DNA of 64,000 nucleotides from Dipetalonema caudispina (taxonomy: Eukaryota; Nematoda; Chromadorea; Rhabditida; Onchocercidae). Below the pieces are notes generated by a model, which worked only from the letters and a program-made list of their open reading frames with translations, was not told the origin of the DNA and made no database searches. The position numbers and the translations under genes were made by a program. Positions 13,515 through 28,200 of this stretch are shown piece after piece; position 1 is the first letter of the stretch, and each line of letters begins with the position of its first letter. The stretch is from positions 372,001 to 436,000 of the forward strand of contig JABVXV010000020.1 in assembly GCA_013365325.1 (NCBI GenBank), given 5' to 3'.

Positions 13515-16439
13515 TTATCTCCCTCTTGTCTGTGATCCTTCTGGTGGTAACTCTTGATTCGGTATATGACTTCCAAGCAGCAATATATAAAACCAACCAC
13601 CAATAAGCGCTCCGAGAGTTGGGGCTATTATTGGTACTAAGAACCAACAAGGCCATGGATACCTAAGCAACATGTAGATTGAGTAAAATTGTGAAATAAT
13701 TTAATTTAACTCAAGCTCTTACAAATACTTTTCATATGAACATAAGGTAAATCGTTGAAATTAACACTCACTCTATTTAGAACCGTAGAAATGTATCACT
13801 TACGTAAAAACTTCTTTTCCGTAAATGAAATATGTGAATATTCGTGGTGCAAAATCTCTTGCTGGATTTAACGGATAGCCACAATTAATCCCAAATCCGC
13901 AACCAATGACAAGTAATGATATGCCAAATAAGATCGGATGAGCTGCGGAAGGAATTTTATTCCGCGGATCAATAATCATTAGTACACAAAATGCAAGCAG
14001 ACCTGTACCCGCAATCTGAATTCATTTAAATTTCCTTGACAAATAAATAATAGCTGATAGAAAAATTGGAAAATTTTGTTGAATTTTTTCTTTGTTCATT
14101 GAAAGATTTAAAGTGAAAACATCATTGTTTGCTTTCATAAATTCTTAAAGTGTAATATACCTGATCTAGGTATGTAGCTAAGGGAGACATATATAATTGC
14201 GGATATGTTGCAAAGATGCCAGCTGTTCCATTTGGACCTGCCACTGCTCTGAAACCACCATCGTAATTGTTGATTGCATCTGCAATTTATAACTATTTTT
14301 CGTAGATGAAAATGATGACATTATGATGCTTATTACGGAATGAAAAAAAAAATTCACACATTGAAATAAATAAATAATTAAGTGAATAATTAATACCATA
14401 TAATTGCTTAGCAGTGTTCTCTATTGCAAAATTTACATAAATGATTTTTTGAAAAATTTTTTTTCATTTGATAAGCATACCATAATAAATGACGTAGGTT
14501 GCTGCGGCACCAAAAAATGCACCGATATGTTGAGAGATGATATATATCGGTAAGGAAATGATATCCAATACACCCATCGAGAAGAATAGTATTGATATTG
14601 CCGGATTCAAATGTCCACCTGATGCCCAGTTCTATTATTTTATTGCAAAAATATTAGAAAAGAAACTGAAATCGTAGCATTTGTAAATTCAATAGCTTTT
14701 GTTTCCCTACCTATATTTTTTATCTTTTTAACGAAGGTGCAGATTTTATAAATAGATTCAAAAATGTTAGCAATTATTTTCATTCACTGATTAAGTACAT
14801 TATTTGAATAACACAATCTTTCTTTCACTTCTTATCCGCTTTCAGAGTGTTGTAAATTTTATCTCTAATCTATTAGAATAAGTAAATTTGCATTTATACC
14901 TTTGAATGCCATTATGATTTTGCATCTATTATCCATACAAATTAAGTTGTTTATTGCAATTTTGTTAGCTCGTATTTTTTTTTTTTTTTTTTTTCATATG
15001 AAATCTGAAGAATTTTTAATCATGAATAAATGTTTACCTGAAAGATGTGAGACTGATATTACGGATAATGTTATGGCGAAACCCCATCCAACATTTATTT
15101 GAACCCATGTATTAACTGTACCATTAGATAGATGCAATTGTGCAATAATACTTGTTCCGATGAACTAAAATTTCACAACATTACAATTATCTTTGTATTA
15201 TTATTGCATTTTATTTGTAATTAATTGTAATTAATTAATGCTTAATATACTGTTGCCAATCGATCATAGTTGTAATTAGAAGCTATTAGATTGATATAAA
15301 AATTATTGCGCATTTTACATTTGTTCAACTTTGTTATTTACCACACATCTTTAAATTATTTTAATGGCTTAATGAATTGGTAAGGTATAATAAATCGGTA
15401 AATGAGTATTCTGAGAGCTGATTGATTTTAAAAATAGAAAATTATCATTCTGCAGTATTATCTTCTCTTGCATTACGCAACAATGGATTATTTCTCGATC
15501 GAATTGTGGAACATAATAAGAAAGTTAATTATTGTATATAATAATTGAACAACGATATAAATGAGTGGATGGAGAAGAAACCCTAAAGTATTTCCTAAAT
15601 TATTATCTCTTCTATTTGGTAATTATCTCCTCTATTTGGTAGCTTTTTAAATCCCAAGGGATGCGTTATATTTGAGAAGAATGCTTAACAATCGATCAGA
15701 TGTTCCAAAGACTGCAATGTTTTCAACCATCAATGATAAATAAAAAGAGACCAGTTCTTTGACTACATGTCGAAAACAGGAAGAGCATTTCTACAACCAA
15801 TCAGAAATATGCAGAAAGTGTATTTCACAAGTTCATGGAGTTTCTCAAACATGGGTTTCCTTGTTGCAGAATGATAAATTTATTTATTATCGATTCTAAT
15901 ACTTGTCATTTGGTATATTTTAATTATTAGTGGTATCTTTCAACACTAATTATAATGATTTGACGTTCATCAGAAGCATAATAATTCTGCATCAACATAA
16001 ATACAAAAAGGAGTGTTGGAGATCATTCAGCACCAGAATGTTTTCTAATGATATGAATCGTAAGCCAGAATTTGTATAAAAACACCCCGAAATAGATTAA
16101 TGATATTTTTGGCTATTTATCCGCTAGTAAGTAACCTTATCGATTCAAAAAATAATCGAAAAAGTTCAGCGAAAGATAAATAAAATCGGATTTTTAAGAG
16201 ATGAATTGTAGATTACTGCTATATTTTTCACTTGCATATGCAAAAAAGTTCTGGTGAATATTTTTAGTCTACGATATTACAAATACATCTAAGCTTACCA
16301 AAAGAATAAATGTACCGACAACTTCCGCTAATGCGTTTCGCCATAATTTGGATTTGATCTGAATGACATTCCGAAACAATTCAGGTGAATCGGGTAACTT
16401 GAACCACTCATTGTCTCTAGCTGCACTTGAACTACTCAT
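13515..16439 (-). CDS. aquaglyceroporin (MIP family channel)
   Basis: Membrane channel for water and glycerol-type solutes. Exons: 16439-16299, 15164-15038, 14618-14481, 14279-14161, 14015-13804, 13662-13515 (TAA); 294 aa, all junction phases consistent. The two pore motifs are SGGHLNPA (Asn94-Pro-Ala) and GYPLNPARDFAPR (Asn225-Pro-Ala-Arg-Asp). The Asp after the second NPA box and the long segment between TM3 and NPA2 mark the glycerol-conducting branch (human AQP3/9/10; several C. elegans aqp genes). A TTTCAG lies 9 bases before the start codon, a good trans-splice acceptor. The exon 2/3 junction uses an acceptor (GGGCATCAG) with no pyrimidine tract. The alternative pair, donor before GTCTCACATC with acceptor AATAATAG, also keeps frame and would replace VSHL with NWA. 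Sure of family; orthology to a given aqp gene not assigned. Confidence 0.92.
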
Positions 16440-19400
16440 CCTATGTATCTGAAATTTTCCTGATCATTTTCTTCATTGAAAACAAAAATACTACATCAAG
16501 TGAAGTACGACTAAAACCAATACGTTCAATAATCTTAATCTTATTTATTAAATTAGATAAGACGATAAAGTAGTAGTCATCTATCATTCGTTCATTTTAC
16601 TTCCAATATGAATATGAAGAAAGGTAAAATTGTAAAGTTGTTTCAGAAAGCAAGATTTACGTACTCTAGGCAAAGAGACTAGGGCATTGATGACAAAATA
16701 GCGAAATGACGTCACCTACTTGCAATTGGGGATACGTATCATTATTACTTATGGGTTTTGATAGTATAGCTGAATAATGCTTCCCCAAGCACTCCTTTTC
16801 TATCTACTTCAGATTTAATTAATCCATTGATTAGGTTGTTATGCAATATATTGGTCAATCTCGACTAATTTGATTTTATTTGCTTGCATCACACCAATAT
16901 TCTCATTAGCTGTCATTCAGCAATAATGTATTGATATGATATCTAACGATACAAAGTTGAAGAAGGAAAAAAAAAACGCTAACGTGAAAAGATTAGGAAT
17001 TATCGCTGAAACCGCCAAATGATACAATAAACCAATTCTTTCAAAAACTCATTTAGTCATTCATCAGTTACATTAGTTACAATACTATTTATGCGGATAA
17101 ATTCAGCACAAAATTATATGCAAATCAAATCAGTAACCATCAAAACTTTCACAAGATTAGATCGTTAAATTGATTGGGAAAAAAAAAAATTAATTTTCCA
17201 TTGTTATGATTGGATGAAGCATTTTATGCATTGTTTACTGTCGTAGATTAATTTAATTAACTAATGAGTGTAGTGATAACTTAATACTTTTCATCACAGT
17301 AAAACAGCAAAATCTTTTGATGCACGAAGGATTTCTTGATTCCTAGCTTTAATTATTTTTTCATCTTTCTCTTCACAAGAATAGAAGTACTATATTAATT
17401 CAAGTTCACGGGTTCAAATGCTCCAGCTAATATCGTTCACTTGTATTTCATTTATGATATCAAATATTCCTCTTTCAGTACAATCTGTTTAGTATCATTT
17501 ACCATATAATGGAATCTTGAAGCATACTGTATTCTCTGTTGGATTCAATGATTACTCCTAAATTACTTCATCATTAGAAGTCTACAGTTAATTTATTTTA
17601 AAATTATTTCCAATTCAGTACTTATGTCAATTTACCCTTCTAATTAACTTTCATCCTCACAAATATATTGATCATTCTCGAATTACATGCATTGTTTTTC
17701 TTTAACTTTGGTGATCTAATCAGATCAGACAGAAGCACTGATAAGCGATAGTTTGAAATTTCGTTAGAAATAAATGCGATCTATTAACCTAATGAAGTTA
17801 TTATATTTTAAAGGAATCTATTGATAGTTATACTCCATCCTTCATCATAGCACACATAATTCTGTTGATTTACTATATAGGCAATATTTCCGCTAATAGA
17901 AACAAAACGTATGTGATATGACGTTATCATGATTTTTGTTGAAAATTAGATTGGAGGAGAGATGATCTATATGATAAGTATCGTAGAATGAAAAAAAAAA
18001 ATCGGTTGAATTGATTAGAATGGGATTTTGTTCGGACTATTTTCTATCCAAAATCTTATTTAAACATCACTTGTAAAGGCACTTGTACTGAATTATTTTC
18101 ACTATTTATTAGACCTTTATAAGCATGAAATTTCAGTGCATATTTTAGTAAACCAATTTGAAAATGACTTTTTAATATATTAATAATAGTTGTAATGACA
18201 ACATGTTGTCTTAGCAGTATCTCACGTGATATCATTCAATCACGGGAAAGAGTTAATATATAAATATGTTTTCTTTTACGATTATCATACTTTGAACAAT
18301 CATCATTTTCCACTATATCTACAGTGATTTTGTAGAAAAGTATATTGATAATAATGACAGGATCACCAATGTCCACTCTTCTCAAAATGAGTTATTCTTT
18401 TGAATGTAAGCTTAGTGATAAGCTATCGGCTAAGTATTTTGTAACTATCAGAACATTCTGCATGGTACTGTGATAGAATTTTCCCATTCAATGTATCTTT
18501 TTTCTCGCATATTTTAGCCTTAATTAATACTGCTTATCTTTTCAAGCTAGCATAAATGTTTACATTTATGTATTATAATATGATATGATATGGAAAATTT
18601 TCTGATGCTTTTAGTTACTCTTTTTGGTATAGTTCTAAATAAATTTAATTGGATTTATTCTTAAGTTTAGGAATTCTCAAATTTTGATATTTTAGAATTC
18701 TTCAATATTAGATTACCTTTATGTTCACTTTTTAATTTTTATTTTTATGAATTGTCTAAATTTATGTTTATACAATATTTTCCCAACATCATTGCTAACA
18801 TAGATTTTTCAATACTTTAAGTTTTGTTGCATAATGAGTGGACATTGTTTGACTGACAGATTGGATTTCTGAAAAGTAATTCTCAAAAAAGTAAAATATG
18901 AAAGATTTGAAAGGATCATTAATGGGAAACATGAATATCAGGTCAAACCGGAACGGAGTTCTTTAATGGATCTTGATGATCTATGTTGCTATTTAATAAT
19001 TATTCAATGGAGAAACATGCACAGAGTGTGAGAGTGTTTAAAAGTATCGATCAGTGATCTGTTAAACTGTTCCACAGATTATAACGGTTGGATATCAAAT
19101 TAATTGATTTTTTGCATTTCAGAGAAGCATTTCGGTATCAAAATGATAATGCAATAGTATTCAGCATGCAGCGTGCACTTTTTAATAATTCTTGCAATAT
19201 TTCACAGAGCGATTCGTCCATTTAATAATATCACATACTTATTTAATTGATTAGTTCGATTGTTTAGTACGATACGATCATCTCCTTGTATTTGTCTGTG
19301 CAGAAGTAGCAGAATTGTATTCTCGTAGGTTTTTTGATTTGCAAATATCATTAAAATCACGTGGGTCATTAAAATTGTTGTAGTACTATTACATTAGAGA

Positions 19401-20015
19401 AAGTTATCAATTGAATAAAATTATTGATAAGCGATGATTGAGGAATGAATTGTTGATAAGTTATAGCTAACAAATAAATGATGCCATAGACGTCGATTGC
19501 TGACAGTGATGCGATCGTTGAATGGTTTATCGAAAATTTCTTGATTGAATGAATCAGCAACTATAGACGCTGACAATCGTTTATTGCATTTTTCAAAGGT
19601 GTCTTTTTCTCCGAATCGTTTAACAGCTCCACTTTTCCAACTTCCGGATATTATTCAACATAACGGGAAGGATAATTATAGGACATAAAAGTGTGAGTTG
19701 ATTGAAACGATAAAATGATTACTTAGTACTAGTAATGATACCACCGAATTTTCTAACCTAAGCTTCTTTTTCTTTTATTATGTTATGTATCTATAAAGAT
19801 ATGATAGGAAGAAAAGCTCTTAAGTCATATCTCCTGATTTTGATCTTGATTTTAGTATGAATCGTACTGAATTGAAATTCTGCTCATTAAGTTGGTTTGT
19901 ATAAAATTACCCGTAATTAATTATGTGTCTTTTCATCTCTCAAACTTAATCGGTTGCATATTAATTAACTCATTTTGCAAAAATTATTTCTGAGCAATGA
20001 ACCGCATTTAAAGGA
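16440..20015. other. 3.6 kb divergent intergenic region
   Basis: Separates the aquaglyceroporin gene (-) from the first acer-1 paralogue (+), so it should hold both promoters. No coding exon, tRNA or repeat was recognised. It is AT-rich with many short ORFs lacking any domain. A short upstream ORF (ATG at 19998, four codons) precedes the acer start at 20016. Confidence 0.5.
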
Positions 20016-23000
20016 ATGAATTTGTTACTACGATTTGCGATGACCTTACCAAGAACCCTTCAGTCAACCGCATCCTTATCACAACGGATATCCGGTTCGT
20101 TGAAAAATCAAAAATGTAATTATACAGTTGCTGGAAAGAAAACAAAAATTGTTACGGATATTAAAGATGCTCTTAGTGGGATTAAATCAGGTAAGAATAA
20201 AATTATATCCCAAAATGAATTAAAATTACGTTGTAAATCATTCGAAATCATATCAAAACTTTAAATCACAGCAGTTTTGGCAGTGATTGTCGAAATTATT
20301 AAGCCAATTAAACATAACTTTTTCGCAACGATTTTATCCATTGCGTAATGCATTATTGATAAACTTTAAAAAATATTAGTTTGTAGTGCGAATAATTTCT
20401 CAACCATTTCCATCTCATTATACGGATCAGCATGTCCTCCGTCCTGAAAACTTTGTCACAAACTTTGATTAATTAGCTTATAATGCATTATTGTAAACTT
20501 TGAATAATTAATAAGAATAACATTAATATGGACTTAACATTTATATGAGATTTTTCTTTTTTCATTGCTTATCCTAAATTTTTGTTTTATGAAATTTCTT
20601 TTTTTTTTTTTGCCCATAAAATTTTCGTTTTTGTAATAATATTCAGACAAATTAGTTTATATTACTTACTATTAAATAATCATTGTTTATTAATGTTCAG
20701 GTGATCATATATTCGTCCATGGAATGGCTGCAACACCAACGTTATTGTTGGAAGGTTTATGTGATTATGCGGAGGCTAATGATTTGAAAAAATTAACCTT
20801 ACATCATTTGCATTTGGAAGGACCAACCAAATGGACTCAACCTGATTTTAAAGGTAACGATATTTCTTTGATATCTATCAGGTTTTTTGAAAAACGAAAT
20901 CGAGTATAAACTTTTTAGATCGTATCCGATCAAATTCTTTATTTACTGGTGCAAATTTAAGGGAAGCAGTTAATGAAGGTTAGTTTTTCAGTTTTTTGCA
21001 AATGAAGTTTGTGGAAATGGATAATTTATGTTTTGTATTATTTGTGAGAAATATTTTTTTTTTGGATCGTATCAGATCGCATTTTTGCAAATCAGATGGT
21101 TTGAAATCCTTTAGTTATTCTATACTTAAGTTTCCGAGAAATTCTTTTCAGAATATTGTGAAACATCAAGACTTCAAATTTTGAAATATTTTCATTGATG
21201 AAAAAGTGAGATGGAGGAATTGACCAAATTTGCAGGTCTAGCCGATTTCAACTCAGTGTTTCTACATGAAGTGCCTTTGCTTTTCCGAAGTGGAGTAGTT
21301 AAACTCAACGTTGCTTTGCTAACCGTAACCTTTCCTGATTACCTATTTTATTAAAATGAAAGAGGGACCAGGTATAATATCTCACCATACTTAAAACTAT
21401 TACTTTTCATATGGATTCAGGACTATAATTCCATTCCAGATATCTCCGCCAGATAATTCTGGCTATTGTACCTTAGGTACAAACGTGGATACTACCCTTG
21501 CTGCAGTCACTCATGCGGATCATATCATTGGTTTGTTTCTTTATCTTTTAGGAAACGAAATCATTAACAAAAAGGAAGTTTTAATCGTATAATTAAAAAT
21601 CATTTTCTACAACACATCTCTCAGATTAGACTATCTGTCTCACAATTAATTAGTCATTTCAAAACCTAATTTAATGCCCTCTCAAGTACTACATTCTAAA
21701 ATTTTAAATTTCAGCAATATCAAACAAAAACATGCCTCGTACATTTGGTGATTCACTTATTCATCAAAATGATATTGATGTCATGATTGAATTAGATTAT
21801 CCTTTATATAAACGAGAAATCAAAGAAACTAGATCATTTCAAGAACGAAAAATCGGCGAAATTATCGCAAATAATCTTGTAGACAATGGTGCAACATTAC
21901 AAACAGGTTAATTTCTCAGTGAATTCGAAATACTATAAAGTGACATTTTGTATTTAGTTTTATTTCTTCTTCATCTCCATCAGATGACATAAACATGTGA
22001 TCATACTGTACGAGCCTAGGATATTTATAAGTCAGTCTGATATTTTTTAAGCAAATAGAAACGGCGAAATAAATTCAACAAGAAAATGGAAAGATAAACA
22101 AAAGAAGAGAGGAAAGTGAAAATGAAAGATAAAATAGGCTATTACTTAATACACGTTAATTAATACATGCTACTATTTGGGGTTATCAGATATTTTGAAC
22201 CTGAATTTTGTTATATGTGCAGAAATGATAAATTTAAGATAGGATATAAGTAGGTAAGATAATCTATCACATCCAAGTTTCTCGACTAAAGAATATTAAA
22301 ATGAAGCGAAATAAAATAAATTACAAAATCATAAATGAAGATATCAATTCAGGTATTGGAGCAATTCCAGATGCCATCCTAGCTTCTTTGGTTAACCATA
22401 AAGATCTCGGGATACATACCGAAATGCTCTCAGACGGGGTGTTGAAACTTATTGATTGTAATGCAGTTACGAATTCGAAAAAGACGATATATCCTGGAAA
22501 AGTTAGTTGTTTGCTACATTTATTTCTGTCATTTGAATGAAAATATTTGCATTTATCATATTCACTGATCATTTTTTTAATGACAGATTGTGACTTCATT
22601 CATTTACGGATCTGATAAACTTTATCGATTCGTGGATGGCAATCTCGATGTATTGTGTGGTGATGTAACCTGGGTAAATAATCCAACAACAATACGAATG
22701 ATGCCGAAAATGACTGCGATCAACTCGGCTGTTGAAATTGATTTAACTGGCCAAGGTAAAACGATTGTTTGTTTGAGCTGTGTTGATAAGAATAAGTGAA
22801 GGTCTATCATCCATTCTTAATTTTTTAATTAGTAAAAAGAGCGAATTTTGATGGGAATTCTTATGGGGTTTGCTGATCTGAGTGCTTCACTTTTTTTTTG
22901 TTTTTTATTGGAATATGTCGAGAAATGCTTCAGTGGTGGCCGATTCTGTCGGGGATCGCTTCCTTTCTGGTTTTGGCGGTCAAGTGGACTTTATTCGAGG

Positions 23001-23363
23001 AGCCGCAATAGGAAATGATGGCCTCGGAAAGCCTATAATTGCAATTACTTCCATAACCAAAAAAGGTCAAAGCAAGATCGTACCATATATTAATAAAGTA
23101 AGCATTATCTCATAATATCAATAAGTTACTTTAAACATTTGATTTTACTTTTCTCTTGAGTTAACCTTCAACAGGGAGCAGGAGTGGTGACATCACGTGC
23201 CCATGTACATTATGTGGTCACTGAATATGGTATAGCTCAATTATGGGGCAAAAATATGCGACAACGGGCATATGAATTAATAAAAATTTCACATCCAAGT
23301 CAGCGGGAGAATTTGGAAAAAGCAGCATTTGAAAGAATGAAAGTGATGCCATCAGCGGATTAA
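20016..23363 (+). CDS. acer-1: acetyl-CoA hydrolase/CoA-transferase family enzyme, copy A
   Basis: Family I CoA-transferase/acetyl-CoA hydrolase, related to C. elegans ACER-1, which lowers acetyl-CoA and so affects histone acetylation and metabolism. Exons: 20016-20190, 20701-20853, 20919-20978, 21236-21324, 21440-21530, 21715-21906, 22353-22501, 22587-22755, 22934-23097, 23175-23363; 476 aa with every phase matching. The first about 35 residues (Arg/Ser/Leu-rich) look like a mitochondrial presequence. Recognisable family blocks: HIFVHGMAATPTLLLEGL, FLHEVPLLFRSG, SPPDNSGYCTLGTN, GIGAIPDAIL, then LGIHTEMLSDG with the expected active-site Glu277, MTAINSAVEIDLTGQ, FLSGFGGQVDFIRGA and the C-terminal GVVTSRAHVHYVVTEYGIAQLWG. 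It is followed by a tandem paralogue with the same exon plan. AATAAA at 23597 is a likely poly(A) signal. The intermediate exons differ strongly from copy B but the last exon does not. Confidence 0.93.
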
Positions 23364-24257
23364 TTTCTTCCCAGAATTTGTTTATCTCTCATTCGAAACG
23401 ATCGGTATCAGTGTTAAAGCAGATCTGTTACTGATCCTTAGGAGACCTTTGACACGGTGTGAATAACTTTGGCTTTCTGTTTATTTTATGGAAAAGATTA
23501 ATTCTAGCATGGTAGATTATAGTACCGTCATAATTTAGTTTTGTTAGCTCACTTTGATCACTGTGATTTTTATTCTGTAACACTTGAAATATACTAAATA
23601 AACAGCAGTTCAAAATGTGTCACAATTTCACTTCGTTTTTCAGATTCAGTTATGGTTGAATAAGTTCACATTTCCTCCTTATTTGCCTGATATGACCTCT
23701 GCTTCATATCTTAAATTATACTCTAACCTTTACTGTTTTAGACAAAGTAAAGTTGAATAGAAATAATTATACCGTCGTTGATTCCTAAGAATTCGAAGGA
23801 GCATGATCACAATCAGTGCAGATTCTTGAAACGAAATTAGTCATTAGCTGACCTTTCTCCACAAATGTTTGAATTATGGACATTTTCAAAAATTGAAAGC
23901 TGGGCCTAACTGTGTAGGAATTTCTTTGCGAAGAATGAAATATGAAAACAAAAAAGTTGAATTTACAACAAGACTAGTATTAGAATTGATAAAATTCCGG
24001 AAAATTTAAGTTAAAATTATGACGTCGAAATGAACAAAATTGTAAGCTTTCTAAACATATATAAATAAAGCGTTGCAATTCACTGCGTCATTAGCGCCAC
24101 ACTTACCAAATCCTTTCAGTTATTTTCTGTTTAAAGTAATTCATTCCAACAGAAACATTAAGTACTTAAATTTGCATCAAATCAATTTGTCCCTATTGTA
24201 GTAGTGAATCAGAAAGCCAACAATTATCATTCTCGAAGTGAGCATAGAAACTTGTCA
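23175..24257 (+). repeat. near-identical tract, copy A (last acer exon plus downstream)
   Basis: From the first base of the last exon to about 24257 the sequence matches 28585-29637 almost base for base. The 189-nt coding part is identical as far as I can read. The 3' flank differs by scattered substitutions and small indels, the largest being an extra about 30 bases near 23455-23490. The preceding introns and exons are clearly diverged. Confidence 0.9.
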
Positions 24258-25291
24258 GGCTCTGCAATAACCATTAGCCCCATCGATTACATCATAGTGA
24301 ACCACCATTAAGACTAGCAAAGAAGACGTAATGGGCCTTCCGCTTCATTACTCATCATCTCCTGTTCCGATGCTTATTCCGTGAAGTTCTCTCTTGTGAT
24401 AACTGATCGCTTGTAGTAACTGATCTCCTCTCATTCATCTCTCTTCCACTTTCATTGGCCATCAACTATCCTATCACTCATTTATTGGGTATTAGGTCAT
24501 CTTATCTGTCACATTGTTAAGTGCACGATAGGATAATTTTATTCCTTTGAAAAAGATGAACGTAACAAGATATGATGTTCACGTGTACAACATGTGCATT
24601 CCGACGTGATATGTCATTTCTATCAAATTTGAAGTGTTATCCACGTTCAGTGATCAATGATACTAATGACTACTTTGTTACTTATCAGTATTTTCGTACA
24701 ATTATTACTGATCATTTAGTTCAATGAATGATCATTTAGTTCTTTCATTACATTTACCAATTATTTCTCTCTTTTCTACCTTTTCTTTTCAAATTATATG
24801 GATTTAATGAAGGATAAACAGTAAAATAATTCATCTTTGATCTTTACCTAAATTTTCATTTTTTACTAACATCCTTTGCTTTTAGTGCATTATTTTTTTT
24901 AACTATCTCATATGACTTTTTAATCTTTTCTTCTCTACAAATATCATCATTGATCTCTTCCCTCTCTTATTTGTACGAAATACATTCATCATACTCATTT
25001 CAATACTTTTCTTCTCTGCATTTCCGCTATCTTTCATAATCTTTCTTTCTTTTTTTTTTTTCTGCATTTTCTACGTTTTTCGTCTGTTTTATTCTTTGTT
25101 TTTGCAAAAATGTGCGCAGAATTGATTGGTTATAAATTTTATTTCAAGAAGAAGAAGAAGAAACATGCACGACCAAATCGATGGAATTTTTTTCAATCAA
25201 TATGTTTGAACTTTTATAAATTACATATATGTGTTGAAATTAATTTAAGATAGATTGAATAACTATAACCTATAAATTGGTATGTTAAAGG
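24258..25291. other. intergenic spacer between acer paralogues
   Basis: No gene is seen. The sequence is pyrimidine-rich on the plus strand from about 24840 to 25100. A GAAGAAGAAGAAG run lies near 25150. The start codon of copy B follows a TTAAAG that may act as a trans-splice acceptor. Confidence 0.45.
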
Positions 25292-28200
25292 ATGTCATTG
25301 AATGTAAATTGCCTTAATCGTTTCATTCCTGCAACATTTGGACGAACATTTTCAACTTCAATTGTAATATTTCGATCAATACGTGGTAATGTGGAAGGAC
25401 GTGAGGTCACTTATCCGATCGCGGGCAAAAAACCGAAGCTTGTGAAAGAATGCAGAGAAGCTGTTTCTAATCTAAAAAGCGGTAAATTTAGTACTTTTGT
25501 TGTTTAAAAATTTTTCATTTCGCTGATTTTTAAGCATAATTTGTGGTTGTACTGAAAATCATCGAAAGCATAGTATGCCGAAATTTCCTCCAATGCTAGC
25601 AAATACTGTTTGAATTAAGATTAACATATTTCGAAATTCATAAAAAGTATTACAAAGTATTAACTAAATGATATTCTGAGTCTTAAAATAACATGCAATT
25701 ATGTATGTAAATTTCTTGTTCTTAGCAATGATTCTTTAATGCTTCTTCTGTGGTATGGTTACATTTGAAAAATTTTCCACTGTTTGGGACCCAATTCGCA
25801 AGTTGTTGAGATAAAGTTTATGACTCGAAGTGTATCATTCTTTGTTAGACGATAATTGACAAGTCGATGATATATGCAGTCATAAGCGATTTTGACTACT
25901 TCTTGATGGTGGATGCTAAAGTTCAAATTAATATTTCATTTCTTCGTAACATTGTGTTGGATTTTTTTGTGTCATCAACAATAAGCATAATGTCGACAGG
26001 TTAGCAAGAATTCGAAAAAAGTTGAAGTCAAGATGTGATATCTTCTAGGATCTCACCTATTTGTGCATGGTATAGCAGCGACACCAACACCACTTCTGGA
26101 GGGTCTTTGCGAACATGCCAAAGCAAATGATATCAAGAAAATAACTTTACATCATATGCATTTAGAAGGACCTACTCCATGGTTAGCTGCTGATATGAAA
26201 GGTTAATATTTTCCTTCACTTTTCTTACGTTGGTTGGAATATTTTTATTTCATATTTTTCAGTATCTCTTTAAAGGCTGTTTGTTTGATAATAGCAGTGT
26301 ATTAATTCGCCTTTTAAAGTCATTACCGGTTACATACTTTGAATTCCATGTTTCGTTTTAGATCGTATCCGTTCGAATTCTTTATTCACCGGTCACAACT
26401 TGAGAGAAGCTGTTAATGATGGTAAGTTTTACTGAATTAAATATATACCTTCAGTTGGTTCAGCAGTAATTTATATTTCATTCGTTTGACTGAAAATAGC
26501 CAATTTTTCAGGAACAGCTGATTTCAATTCAATCTTTCTCCATGAGATTCCATTGTTGTTTCGATCAGGAATGATTCATCTAGATGCTGCGTTAATTACG
26601 GTTAGTTTAAAGGCAAAATATATGATATTCTCGACGAATTTATTGTTTAATGTTCCTCACCAACATTTTTCTCTCATTCATTGAGCAAAAAGTCTTCTTC
26701 TGACCAATTACTCTATGCTAAAGCTTCATTGGACTGAACCTGATTTCGTAATAGTACTTTTTCAGGTTTCACCACCCGATTCTAATGGTTTTTGCACACT
26801 GGGAACTGGTGCTGACTCTACTCGTGCTGCGGTAACTTTAGCAGATCTCGTCATAGGTTTCTTTTATACCTAACATCTGTATTTATTTCATCTGTGATGA
26901 GTTTTCTCAACAAATTTCAACAAGTAGCAGTATCACAAAATGTTCATTTTCAGCAGTTTGTAACAAAAACATGCCACGCACGTTCGGTGATACAGTGATC
27001 CATGAAAGTCACATCGACTTTATGGTTGAAAATGACTTCCCGCTGCATGAACGTAAATTTGCTGCGAAAACGTCGGAAGTGGAAAAGAAAATTGGTAAAT
27101 TAATAGCGAGTGAATTAATTGCCAACGGTGCCACGCTTCAAATGGGTATGTTGCTTTTCTTGAATTCACCAATAAATTCTTTGCATTTACACCAATAAAT
27201 AACTTTCACTTTATCAAAAGGATAAGTCTTTCGCATGCATTCATCTGATATTTTATTTTGAAATAAGTGGTCCTTTTTTCATTTTTGCAATATCAGCCTT
27301 TTCATGATGTTTATATTATTCTTGTATTTTATTAACTGTAGAAATTTCATAAATTTCGAAATTGTATGGCCGAAATCTTTAGAACTTCAACACATTGTCG
27401 ACGGTGTCCGATTTTCTAATGTAACTGAATATTAGTATTATATTTCTAGTATTGTCAGGGTAATTACTTCTACTCTTTGCCTCGTTTTTTCGTCGTCTTT
27501 CAGACACCACTTTATGATACATAAAATTTGTTTGCTGTTTGACGATTTAATATTGATTAAGAGATGAATAGATCTGACATATCTGGAAAAATTGTTTCAG
27601 GAATCGGCGCCGTACCGGATGCTGCTTTGGATGCCTTGGATAATCATAAGGATCTTGGAATACATACAGAAATGTTCTCAGATGGTGTTTTGAAGCTTGT
27701 TGAATGTAATGCTATAACTAATGCTAAAAAAACTCTTCATCCGGGAAAAGTTAGTTTCCGTGTGTTCTATTGAGCCTTTTTTTTCTACTAATGGTCGTTT
27801 ATTCAACTGCAGTCTTTTCTTTTTGAAGTTATCCTGCTTCAATTCATTCAACGTGTTGCTCGTAAATACAAATATTAGTAAGTATTACAGATGGTAGTTT
27901 CGTTTGTTTATGGTTCCAAAAAACTGTATTCCTTTCTGAATGATAATCCGTTCGTATTTTTTGGTGATGTTGCTTGGGTAAATGATCCATCGATCGTGAA
28001 AACTATGCCAAAAATGACTGCAATAAACTCAGCAGTAGAAGTTGATCTTACGGGTCAAGGTTATCCTTCTTTTGATTTTTTCATTCGATTATGATTCCCT
28101 TACTCAATTTGTAGAAAGCCGTTATGAAAAACATGTTAATTTGAGATGCGTTCTGAACCTTTGGAGGTTTTTTTATGCTAAGTTAGGTGACAAACTCAAT

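Noticed and set aside
17400..17430. GGGTTCAAATGCTCC, tRNA B-box-like
   Set aside because: No matching A box or cloverleaf at the right distance.
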